Shown here: positions 9,063-15,086 of the stretch, one piece after another
How the letters are laid out: every line of letters begins with the position of its first letter
How positions within the stretch are numbered: the first letter of the stretch is position 1
Source of the DNA: Candidatus Eiseniibacteriota bacterium
Lineage (GTDB): Bacteria; Arandabacterota; Arandabacteria; JAGLYR01
Direction of reading: 5' to 3'
Assembly (NCBI GenBank): GCA_023132135.1
Contig: JAGLYR010000027.1
Location: forward strand, 1-18,253
Length of the DNA stretch: 18,253 nt
Translations under genes and position numbers: made by a program
Notes under the pieces: model-generated
Told to the model about the DNA's origin: nothing
Databases searched by the model: none
Seen by the model: the letters and a program-made list of their open reading frames with translations, nothing else

Positions 9063-9072
9063 TCGGAGTCCA

Positions 9073-9096
9073 TCTCCCCGGGACAGTCTGGGGAGA
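9073..9096 (+). terminator. Hairpin after the PorV-like gene
   Basis: TCTCCCC (9073-9079) pairs with GGGGAGA (9090-9096) across a 10-nt loop, 11 bp after the stop. There is no T-tract (CCTTCAGG follows), so it may be a weak terminator or an RNA-stabilising 3' hairpin. Confidence 0.4.
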
Positions 9097-9210
9097 CCTT
9101 CAGGGAAGTGGCTAGTGCCGTCGGCTTATCGGCTGCAGTAGTAGGCTGACAAAACCGACAACGTCTTTCAAAGCTCGAGGCTAAACTCGTGACATTGACT
9201 CAGAAGGCCC

Positions 9211-9393
9211 CTAGCCCGCATTTCTCACCAGCCTCGTCGCGAGGCGTTGTAGATGCCTGCAATGACGAGGAATGCGAGTGAGGAGACCGGAGGCGTACTG
9301 GTAAGTACGTCGAGGATCGCCGAACGAGTATACGGAAGTGAGTGCAGGTAGATACAACGCCGCAGCAGATGGCTGGTGAGAAATGCGGGCTAG
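9211..9393 (+). repeat. Palindromic-ended repeat, copy A (183 bp, complete)
   Basis: The ends are perfect 23-bp inverted repeats (9211-9233 and 9371-9393; the right end contains GGCTGGTGAGAAATGCGGGC). Further in, the arms pair imperfectly (GCGTTGTAG near 9244-9252 against ATACAACGC at 9352-9360). The middle carries a GTACT-GGTA-AGTAC hairpin (9295-9308). The core 9291-9331 is identical over 41 bp to copy B (9927-9967) and similar to copy C. No target-site duplication is evident. The length is MITE-like, but it could also encode a structured RNA. It contains the ATG that starts the following RDD frame. Confidence 0.85.
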
Positions 9394-9694
9394 CTTCGCC
9401 AAACGGATCGCAGCATTCGCGCTGGATTGGATCTTGATCGCGGGATACTTGGTCGTCCTCGCGATGGTCAGTTCCACTCTCGCATCCGGACCCCTGCGAG
9501 ATGAATGGCAAGCGCTCATATCCAGTTCGGTGCGCATGGAGCTTCTTGCCTTCGTCACGGCCATCTTGCCAGTCGTGCTCTACTACATGATCCTGGAGAG
9601 TTCGGAGGGTGGAGCGACGTGGGGGAAACGCCGCATGGGGCTGCGAGTGGTGAACACAAGCGGTGAACGCATCGGCCGTCGGGCGGACGGATAG
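9383..9694 (+). pseudogene. Truncated RDD-family membrane protein
   Basis: A 103-aa frame whose ATG lies in the right end of repeat copy A; TGA is immediately upstream in frame (9377-9379), so no earlier start is possible. The sequence is RDD-like: KRIAAFALDWILIAGYLVV carries the first-helix Arg and Asp, MELLAFVTAILPVVLYYMIL is the second helix, and ESSEGGATWGKRRMGLRVV followed by NTSGERIG is the hallmark loop. RDD proteins normally continue with at least one more transmembrane helix and a charged tail after this point. Here the frame ends at GRRADG and the DNA soon enters the right arm of the 32-bp inverted repeat, so the gene appears 3'-truncated and its native start may also be lost. Family members are often linked to transport or stress, but no function is assigned. 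Confidence 0.6.
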
Positions 9695-9741
9695 GTGTGG
9701 CGCGGGACCCGTATCGAGGGACCTATGTACGTTCAGCCGGC

Positions 9742-9773
9742 TTTTTCAACAGCCCCGCTGACCCCTGTTTCCC
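9742..9773 (-). repeat. Right arm of the 32-bp inverted repeat pair
   Basis: It reads TTTTTCAACAGCCCCGCTGA, then CCCCTGTTTCCC, the reverse complement of 7679-7710 with one mismatch. It lies 48 bp after the truncated RDD frame. The pair encloses about 2.03 kb with the PorV-like gene, repeat copy A and the RDD fragment. Confidence 0.85.
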
Positions 9774-9926
9774 AAAACTCGACGACGTCGAAGGTCCGGG
9801 TCATGCCTTCTGTCCTTCACTCGCGTCGGCTCCTGGCACACACTCACTTAAAGTGTCCAGAGAGGCCGCAGTGAAAATCCGGTTGAAGACCACGGTGCGA
9901 GTGAATTACCATACGCTGTGAGTGTG

Positions 9927-10049
9927 AGGCGTACTGGTAAGTACGTCGAGGATCGCCGAACGAGTATGACGAAGTGAGTGTGGCCCTCACACGGTGAGGG
10001 CCCGGCAGATACAACGCCGCAGCAGATAGCTGGTAAGAAATGCGGGCTG
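9927..10049 (+). repeat. Palindromic-ended repeat, copy B (lacks left arm, extra internal hairpin)
   Basis: The 41-bp core at 9927-9967 is identical to copy A, and the right end (10015-10047, CAACGCCGCAGCAGATAGCT, then GGTAAGAAATGCG) is near-identical. The left arm with CCCGCATTTCTCACC is absent. Between core and right end there is an extra perfect 9-bp hairpin, GGCCCTCAC-ACG-GTGAGGGCC (9982-10002), that copies A and C lack. The copy ends on an ATG (10040) that is in frame with the sulfatase-fold gene. Confidence 0.8.
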
Positions 10050-10066
10050 GCTTGGAGAAACGCGAC

Positions 10067-11497
10067 ATGGGAAACACAAGGAGGTTCCGGAGCGGCCTGT
10101 GGGTACTTCTTGCCCTGAGCGCCGCTCTGGCCGTATGCCTCGTGGGGAGCTGCGGACGTACGCCGAGAGCCCCCTCCAAGCAGCTGAACCTTCTGTTGAT
10201 CATGATCGACACGCTCAGAGCCGATCACCTGAGTTGTTATGGCTACGAACGCCCTACGTCTCCGAACATCGACGCCCTCGCGACCCAGAGTACTCTCTTC
10301 GAGAACGCAATTGCACCGAGCCCCTGGACACTGCCCTCCGTGGCCAGCATCTTAACCGGGCTTCATTCCACTCGTCATCAGGCGATCCGGGAACGGTTTC
10401 CACTGCCGCAGCACCGGGAAACACTGGCCGAGGTATTGACCGGGCAGGGTTACACGGCGGGCGCATTCGTGAGCGGGATCTTCGTCACCGCACAGTACGG
10501 CATCGATCAGGGATTCGCCGACTTCGATGAGTCCTTCGTAGGTGATCATACTCATGTTTCATCTCCCGAGATCACGGACGCCGCTGTGGAGTGGTTGCGG
10601 CATCAGGGGGATTCGCCCTTTGTTCTCTTCCTCCACTACTTCGATCCGCATGATGCCTACATTGCGCATCCCGGCTTCGAGTTCGGGAAACCCTACGATG
10701 GATGGGTGGACCCGACGATAGAACCACGCGTCCTGAGCAGGCAGGCAGCCCGCTTCGACGAAGAGGATCGGGACTACCTGATCTCCTGCTACGACAGCGA
10801 GATCAAGTTCACCGACTACCATGTGGGGCGGGTGTTGGACGAGCTGAAAACCCTGGGTCTCGATGAGTCTACGGTAGTCGTCTTGACCTCCGACCACGGC
10901 GAGGAGTTCCTTGAGCACGGTTTGTTGGGGCATCGCCGGACGCTCTATGAAGAAGTCCTGCACGTTCCGCTCCTTCTCAGGCATCCAGACATGAGGGACT
11001 TACCTGAAAGGGTCGTACAGCCTGTGGGTTTGGTCCATCTGATGCCGACCCTTCTGGACATGCTGGGGGTAGAGTGGGATGCTCAAGAGACCGACGCCCG
11101 TAGCTTCCTCGATGCGGTGCAAGGCAAAGCGGACTTCGACTCTCTCGTGTTCTCCGAGCGCTGCACGCGGTCTATACAGGAGTTGATGGAGGAGCCGCGT
11201 AGACCCAAAGGCTCGCGGCGGAACCTGAGGTCGCTCAGAACCGGCCCGTGGAAGCTGATCCGTCGGGTTGATTTCGACCAGTCTGAACTGTACAACCTGG
11301 CTTCGGATCCCGGCGAGCAGAGAGATCTAAGGAGGACGGAAGCCGAGGGGCGGGCAGGCAGGCTTGAGGAGATCCTTTTCCGCTGGATGGCGCAGACAGA
11401 AGAACTGGCGAGCGTGGAGAATCCTGAGGCGCCCGTCACAATACGCTACAACAAGGAAACGGAAGCCAGACTGAGAGCTCTGGGTTACCTTCAGTAG
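10067..11497 (+). CDS. Sulfatase-fold lipoprotein with Thr in place of the formylglycine Cys
   Basis: A 476-aa protein when started at the ATG at 10067, preferred because GGAG (10054-10057) sits nine bases upstream and it gives a compact lipoprotein signal (RRFRSGLWVLLALSAALAVC then LVGSC, lipidated Cys29). An in-frame ATG at 10040 lies in repeat copy B and would add nine residues. The fold is that of the sulfatase / alkaline-phosphatase superfamily: LLLIMIDTLRADHLSCYGY with metal ligands D48 and probably D53's neighbours, SPWTLPSVASILTGL, and LTSDHGEEFLEHG with D276-H277. At the CxPSR position the sequence is T88-L-P-S-V, so no Cys or Ser is available for formylglycine. A Thr nucleophile suggests a phosphotransferase or phosphodiesterase-like reaction rather than sulfate-ester hydrolysis; the substrate is unknown. 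It probably acts in the periplasm, anchored to a membrane. Confidence 0.85.
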   Translation: MGNTRRFRSGLWVLLALSAALAVCLVGSCGRTPRAPSKQLNLLLIMIDTLRADHLSCYGYERPTSPNIDALATQSTLFENAIAPSPWTLPSVASILTGLHSTRHQAIRERFPLPQHRETLAEVLTGQGYTAGAFVSGIFVTAQYGIDQGFADFDESFVGDHTHVSSPEITDAAVEWLRHQGDSPFVLFLHYFDPHDAYIAHPGFEFGKPYDGWVDPTIEPRVLSRQAARFDEEDRDYLISCYDSEIKFTDYHVGRVLDELKTLGLDESTVVVLTSDHGEEFLEHGLLGHRRTLYEEVLHVPLLLRHPDMRDLPERVVQPVGLVHLMPTLLDMLGVEWDAQETDARSFLDAVQGKADFDSLVFSERCTRSIQELMEEPRRPKGSRRNLRSLRTGPWKLIRRVDFDQSELYNLASDPGEQRDLRRTEAEGRAGRLEEILFRWMAQTEELASVENPEAPVTIRYNKETEARLRALGYLQ

Positions 11498-11744
11498 CCA
11501 CAAGAGTAGCATCCCCTTTGCTCTCCACCGTGAACATTTTGTCCACTCTCCGGCCCGGCAACGTATTCTTGCTCTTCAAGCAAACTCTTCCAAGCCTGTG
11601 GGATGGGTTCCGGGGTATTTCGGGACAGAGAGTCTGTTGAAAAAGCCTCCGATTGACCCCCTGATACGGCTGAATCTCACGTCTTGCGACTTGGCGTCAG
11701 CCACTCGGGGCGAACGGAGTTCGTCCCATTCTGTTGGCCTTGAC

Positions 11745-11926
11745 TAGCCCGCATTTCTCACCAGGCTTCGTCGCGAGGCGTCGTAGCTGCCTGTGATGGC
11801 AAGAAATGCGAGCGAGGGGACCGGAGGCGTACTGGTGAGTACGTTGAGGATCACCGAGCGAGCATGACGCAGTCAGCATGGGCAGATCCGATGCCGCAGC
11901 AGATTCCTGGTGAGAAATGCGGGCTA
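11745..11926 (+). repeat. Palindromic-ended repeat, copy C (182 bp, complete)
   Basis: Perfect 21-bp inverted ends (11745-11765 and 11906-11926). The core 11825-11865 differs from copies A/B at 5 of 41 positions and keeps the GTACT-GGTG-AGTAC hairpin (11829-11842). The innermost terminal pair is G-C here (CCAGG / CCTGG) but C-G in copy A (CCAGCC / GGCTGG), a compensatory change. Unlike copies A and B, the terminal ATG (at 11918) opens no recognisable gene. Confidence 0.85.
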
Positions 11927-12164
11927 ACTTACCGTTCGTCCCGAGTGCGGGGAGTCCGGCCGAAAGGCTTGACACCGCCGTGTATCGGGGAAACAGGGGT
12001 CGGAAACAGGGGTCCGCCACCCAGTCTCTTCGTACGTGTCCATGTGTATGATAGCACATTCGGGTCGGCAAGGCGAGAGCGCAAAGACCCGGTCGCCGGG
12101 TCGCCGGGGACAGTATACCTGTTTGATACTTTCGTGATAATTGCCCATGGCACTAGCCCTTCCC

Positions 12165-12193
12165 TTGACACTGAAATCCACTCGCGCTACATT
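12165..12193 (+). promoter_or_regulatory. Candidate sigma70-type promoter for the MobB-like gene
   Basis: Consensus TTGACA (12165-12170), 17-bp spacer, TACATT (12188-12193, 4/6). Transcription would start near 12200, giving a very short leader before GGAGG (12203-12207) and the ATG at 12217. Confidence 0.6.
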
Positions 12194-12216
12194 GCCGACA
12201 GCGGAGGTCAGGTTCC

Positions 12217-12882
12217 ATGCCGGTCGTAGGAATCACCGGGCGAAGCTCGGGAGTCGGAAAAACGCAGTTCATCGAGAAACTGCTGGGCGTGTTACCGGGA
12301 GCTTCGGTTCTCAAGGTAACCATCGGCGAGCGGCACGCGGAACCCAGGATTGTCCGGAACAAGGACGAGCTCCTGACTCCCGGCAAAGACACCTCGCGAT
12401 ACCTCCATGCCGGGGCGGGGACCGTCGTCTGGATCTCATGCCGGAGGGAGGATCTCCCGTCGACTCTGCCCCGGGCGATGGAAATCTTCGGGTCTGGGCT
12501 TATCCTGGTAGAGTCCAATTCGGCCGTCGAGAGTCTGGATCCCGAGATCGTCGTTTTTGTGGAAGGAGAAGCCGATTCGACCGCCGCGGGCAGAGGGTCG
12601 CCCAAGGACCAATCCCTGAGGATCCGGTTTCGGGCAGACTTCGTGACCTCAGAGCCCTTCGACAACTTCGACCTGATCCTGGACCGGATCAAGGAGGTTA
12701 TGGATATGTCGGAAGATCGGGCAAGAGAATTGATCAAGGAGCGGGCCAAGGACAATCGTCTCGCCTGCGCGGTGGCTTTCAAGATTTGCGAGGAGACGGG
12801 GATCACGAAACTCCGGATCGGCGAGATTATCAATGAGATGGACGTGCGGATTGCCACCTGCCAGCTGGGCTGCTTCCCTTAG
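12217..12882 (+). CDS. MobB-like P-loop protein with C-terminal cysteine-containing domain
   Basis: A 221-aa protein; the start at 12217 follows GGAGG at 12203-12207. The N-terminus VVGITGRSSGVGKTQFIEKL is a nucleotide-binding P-loop (SSGVGKT, residues 10-16). The following alternating strands and helices resemble MobB-type molybdopterin-guanine dinucleotide biosynthesis GTPases, including the LILVESN strand near 96-101 that aligns with the typical MobB acceptor strand. Residues about 180-221 form a separate small helical domain, RLACAVAFKICEETGI then LRIGEIINEMDVRIATCQLG CF, of a type also found alone or fused in molybdenum-cofactor contexts; its two terminal cysteines (C215, C219) suggest metal or redox chemistry. 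No molybdoenzyme or other moa/mob gene is in the window, so the molybdenum assignment rests on fold resemblance. It is apparently monocistronic with its own promoter. Confidence 0.6.
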   Translation: MPVVGITGRSSGVGKTQFIEKLLGVLPGASVLKVTIGERHAEPRIVRNKDELLTPGKDTSRYLHAGAGTVVWISCRREDLPSTLPRAMEIFGSGLILVESNSAVESLDPEIVVFVEGEADSTAAGRGSPKDQSLRIRFRADFVTSEPFDNFDLILDRIKEVMDMSEDRARELIKERAKDNRLACAVAFKICEETGITKLRIGEIINEMDVRIATCQLGCFP

Positions 12883-12899
12883 CCTGGATTATTCAGGCT
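12881..12899 (+). terminator. Hairpin at the end of the MobB-like gene
   Basis: AGCCTG (12881-12886) pairs with CAGGCT (12894-12899), extendable inward by G-T and A-T pairs to a three-base loop. It overlaps the stop codon at 12880-12882. It has no T-tract, so it is only a weak terminator candidate. Confidence 0.35.
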
Positions 12900-12993
12900 A
12901 TAACTCGGGTGATTGACCGGTGGAGGATGGTGGTTCGTCTTCTTCCTTCCCCCCCGGGTTCCACTTCGTTCCACCCGGGTCTAGCATTGAGCC

Positions 12994-13011
12994 GCCCCCT
13001 CCGGGGGCTTT
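12994..13011. terminator. Hairpin between convergent genes
   Basis: GCCCCC (12994-12999), loop TCC, GGGGGC (13003-13008), followed by TTTAA. It sits between the convergent MobB-like and LOG genes and could end plus-strand transcription; the T run is short. Confidence 0.4.
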
Positions 13012-13027
13012 AAGTGCTCCTGTCCTT

Positions 13028-13114
13028 GCACGAAGCACGGGGCACGTAGCACGAAGCACCACTTCCAATGCCCTTATCCTTGGACTAGGGACTAGGGACT
13101 ACGCACTAGGAACT
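13028..13114. repeat. Low-complexity repeats (GCACGAA-type and GGGACTA-type)
   Basis: At 13028-13059 variants of a 7-bp unit recur (GCACGAAGCAC appears twice, 13028-13038 and 13049-13059). At 13082-13114 the phrase GGACTAGGGACTAGGGACTA continues as CGCACTAGGAACT, a degenerate tandem of GGGACTA. The second block runs into the 3' end of the minus-strand LOG gene and supplies its stop codon. Confidence 0.75.
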
Positions 13115-13779
13115 GTGTCTCCATCGTAGAAACGCTCCACAATCTCAATCACTTCCTCTGCGTCATCCGTCATATGGTACAGATGAATGTCCTCCGGCGA
13201 GATATTGCCAGCGCCGAGGACCGTCTCCCGGATCCAATCCAGAAGCCCGCTCCAGAAATCCGGGCAGACGAGTATGATGGGAATCGGCTTCATCCGCAAG
13301 GTCTGAACCAGGGTCGTCATTTCGAAGAACTCGTCCAGCGTACCAAAGCCGCCGGGACAGGCAATGAAGGCCTTCGAATACTTCGCGAACATCACCTTGC
13401 GGGCAAAGAAGTAGTGGAAGTTGATGAGCCGCTTGACGTAGGGGTTGGGCTTCTGTTCGAACGGGAGCATGATGTTGAGCCCCACGGATTCCCCTTCGGC
13501 CTCGGTGGCCCCACGGTTCGCCGCCTCCATGATTCCGGGGCCGCCGCCCGTGACCACGGCATAGCCGGCCTGGACAAAACGCCGACCCAGGTCCCGCGCC
13601 ACCCCGTAGTAGCGATCGTCCTCCGCCACCCGGGCCGATCCGAAGATCGACACCGCCGGGCCAATCGCCGACAGGGTCTCGAATCCCTCGACGAACTCCG
13701 CCATGATCCGGAAGATCCGCCAGGTTTCCTCCGCCGCAAAGTCATGGGGCTCACTCAACCGGCCGTTTTCCTGTTTCAT
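13099..13779 (-). CDS. TIGR00730 / LOG family Rossmann-fold protein
   Basis: A 226-aa protein. The start at 13779 is chosen because the minus strand carries AAGGAGGAG about 10 bases before the ATG; a longer frame reaching 14019 would cross the thiolase operon promoter and has no family similarity. Family motifs are clear: SIFGSAR (44-50), VTGGGPGIMEAANRGA (76-91) and CPGGFGTLDEFFE (141-153), the PGGxGTxxE nucleotide-binding motif of LOG proteins. Characterised members are phosphoribohydrolases acting on nucleoside 5'-monophosphates (cytokinin-activating LOG, nucleotide nucleosidases); the older lysine-decarboxylase label is wrong for the family. The gene is divergent from the HMG-CoA synthase operon. 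The last codons (Pro-Ser-Ala-stop) lie in a GGGACTA-type repeat. Confidence 0.9.
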   Translation of the reverse strand: MKQENGRLSEPHDFAAEETWRIFRIMAEFVEGFETLSAIGPAVSIFGSARVAEDDRYYGVARDLGRRFVQAGYAVVTGGGPGIMEAANRGATEAEGESVGLNIMLPFEQKPNPYVKRLINFHYFFARKVMFAKYSKAFIACPGGFGTLDEFFEMTTLVQTLRMKPIPIILVCPDFWSGLLDWIRETVLGAGNISPEDIHLYHMTDDAEEVIEIVERFYDGDTVPSA

Positions 13780-13926
13780 GCTCAGGCTCCTCCTTCTGCA
13801 GCCAACCGCACCAACCTCCACCGGAACACTACAACGCCGGCCCGCCGGAGTCCAATGCCGTCTTGCCGTTTCGCCCATTCGGTGCTCCCGGTGTCTTCGG
13901 TGGACCGGCGGCGGGCTAATTTCCCT

Positions 13927-13957
13927 TTGCAAGTCCAAGCCATTCTGTGGTAGAATG
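13927..13957 (+). promoter_or_regulatory. Promoter of the HMG-CoA synthase operon with overlapping palindrome
   Basis: TTGCAA (13927-13932, 4/6), 18-bp spacer, TAGAAT (13951-13956, 5/6). A perfect inverted repeat CATTCT-GTGGT-AGAATG (13941-13957) overlaps the -10 box and could be an operator. The leader to the ATG at 14018 is about 55 nt, with AGGAAGGAG at 14002-14010. Confidence 0.55.
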
Positions 13958-14017
13958 CGCGTCTTTGGGTGAGTAACTGCTCCCTTTCCCCTACGACATC
14001 CAGGAAGGAGTGCGAGC

Positions 14018-15070
14018 ATGGCAGGTATTGTCGGCTACGGGGCATATGTTCCGAGGCACCGGATCACGGTGGAGGAAATCGCCAAGATCTGGAGCGCGGA
14101 CGCGCCGAGCTACAAGCGAGGCCTCCAGCTGCGGCAGAAGTCTGTTCCTGCACCCGACCAGGACACCGTCACCATGTCCGTCGAGGCAGCCAGGAACGCA
14201 CTGAAACGAGCGCAGATCGACCCAATGAAGATCGGAGCTCTCTACATCGGCTCCGAGTCGCATCCCTACGCTGTGAAACCCAGCGGCACCACGGTCGCAG
14301 AGGCCATTGGCGCCACACCCGAGGTCCATTGCGCTGATCTCGAGTTCGCGTGCAAGGCTGGCTCCGAGGGTATGTTTGTGGCACTGGGGTTGGTTCGGGC
14401 GGGTCTCATCGAATACGGGATGGGCATCGGCGCAGATACTTCCCAGGGTGCGCCCGGGGATGCCCTCGAGTATTCCGCGGCAGCCGGGGCGGCGGCCTTT
14501 ATCTTCGGCAAGGACAACCTGGTCGCCGAAGTGGAAGAAACCTACTCCTACATGACCGATACCCCGGATTTCTGGCGGCGCGAGTATCAGTTCTACCCGG
14601 AGCACGCCGGCAGGTTCACCGGCGAGCCCGCCTACTTCAAGCATGTCCTGGGCTGCGCCAAGGGCATCATGAAAAAGGCCGGGGCCACGCCCAAGGATTT
14701 CGCATACATCGTCTGCCACCAGCCCAACGGCAAGTTCCCTCAGAGAGTGGGCAAGATGCTGGGATTCAGCAAGAAGCAGATCGAGCCGGGTTGGCTCGCC
14801 CCGACTCTCGGAAACACGTATTCGGGATCGTCTCCCATGGGACTCAGTGCCATACTGGACATAGCGAAACCCGGCGACCGGATCCTGATGGTCTCCTATG
14901 GCTCGGGCGCCGGCAGCGATGGGTTCATCTTCAAAGCCACCGATCGGTTACCGGAAGTCCGGGACCTGGCTCCGAAGACCCGGGAGTTGCTGGACAACAA
15001 CCAGATTTACCTTGAGTACGGTACCTATGCGAAGTTCCGCGGCAAGATTCGAAGAGCCCGCGAACTCTAG
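14018..15070 (+). CDS. Hydroxymethylglutaryl-CoA synthase, archaeal type
   Basis: A 350-aa thiolase-fold enzyme that condenses acetyl-CoA with acetoacetyl-CoA to HMG-CoA. The start at 14018 follows AGGAAGGAG (14002-14010). Length and sequence match the short archaeal type (about 350 aa), not the longer Firmicutes MvaS. The catalytic triad is visible: Glu80 (LYIGSES), Cys112 ([13 protein letters not shown]) and His234 ([15 protein letters not shown]). The glycine-rich end [14 protein letters not shown] is also typical. In archaea this enzyme forms one complex with acetoacetyl-CoA thiolase and a DUF35 protein, and exactly those two genes follow here. The next start is 17 bp after its stop. Direction of flux (biosynthetic or degradative) cannot be read from sequence. 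Confidence 0.93.
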   Translation: MAGIVGYGAYVPRHRITVEEIAKIWSADAPSYKRGLQLRQKSVPAPDQDTVTMSVEAARNALKRAQIDPMKIGALYIGSESHPYAVKPSGTTVAEAIGATPEVHCADLEFACKAGSEGMFVALGLVRAGLIEYGMGIGADTSQGAPGDALEYSAAAGAAAFIFGKDNLVAEVEETYSYMTDTPDFWRREYQFYPEHAGRFTGEPAYFKHVLGCAKGIMKKAGATPKDFAYIVCHQPNGKFPQRVGKMLGFSKKQIEPGWLAPTLGNTYSGSSPMGLSAILDIAKPGDRILMVSYGSGAGSDGFIFKATDRLPEVRDLAPKTRELLDNNQIYLEYGTYAKFRGKIRRAREL

Positions 15071-15086
15071 AGGAGGGACAATTCCA

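Larger units (their letters stand above)
11498..12216. other. Gene-free spacer (719 bp) built of repeat fragments
   Basis: No protein-coding gene is supportable here. In order it holds a fragment resembling the 32-bp inverted repeat (CTGTTGAAAAAGCC at 11635-11648), repeat copy C (11745-11926), a perfect tandem pair of a 13-bp unit GGAAACAGGGGTC (11989-12014), a short 8-bp tandem GGTCGCCG in 12091-12106 running into GGGGACAGTATACC (12106-12119), and the promoter of the next gene (12165-12193). Short frames that cross this region follow the repeat rather than any recognisable protein. Confidence 0.6.

Noticed and set aside
9211-10049. Integron attC-like sites, because the repeats are long imperfect hairpins next to short cassettes-like frames.
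   Set aside because: The arm motifs (GTTGTAG on the left, ATACAAC on the right) are in the wrong order and do not fit the RYYYAAC / GTTRRRY core pair; no integrase is present.
9844-10228. Minus-strand frames over repeat copy B and similar ones over copies A and C sharing peptides such as FLPAICCGVVS.
   Set aside because: The shared peptides come from the repeat DNA itself; there is no ribosome site or family similarity, and they overlap the sulfatase gene start.
9211-11926. CRISPR array from three repeat copies.
   Set aside because: Units are about 182 bp, spaced irregularly with genes between them, and there are no cas genes.
11864-12229. Plus-strand 121-aa frame starting in repeat copy C.
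   Set aside because: Composition follows repeat and tandem DNA, there is no recognisable domain, and it runs over the MobB promoter and start.
13099-14019. Longer minus-strand start for the LOG protein (to 14019).
   Set aside because: The added 80 residues are basic and low in family likeness, cross the opposite promoter, and a strong ribosome site lies before the ATG at 13779.
14898-15086. Longer start for the thiolase inside the HMG-CoA synthase gene.
   Set aside because: The extra N-terminus is out-of-frame translation of the upstream gene; the ATG at 15087 has a Shine-Dalgarno and begins the family sequence.
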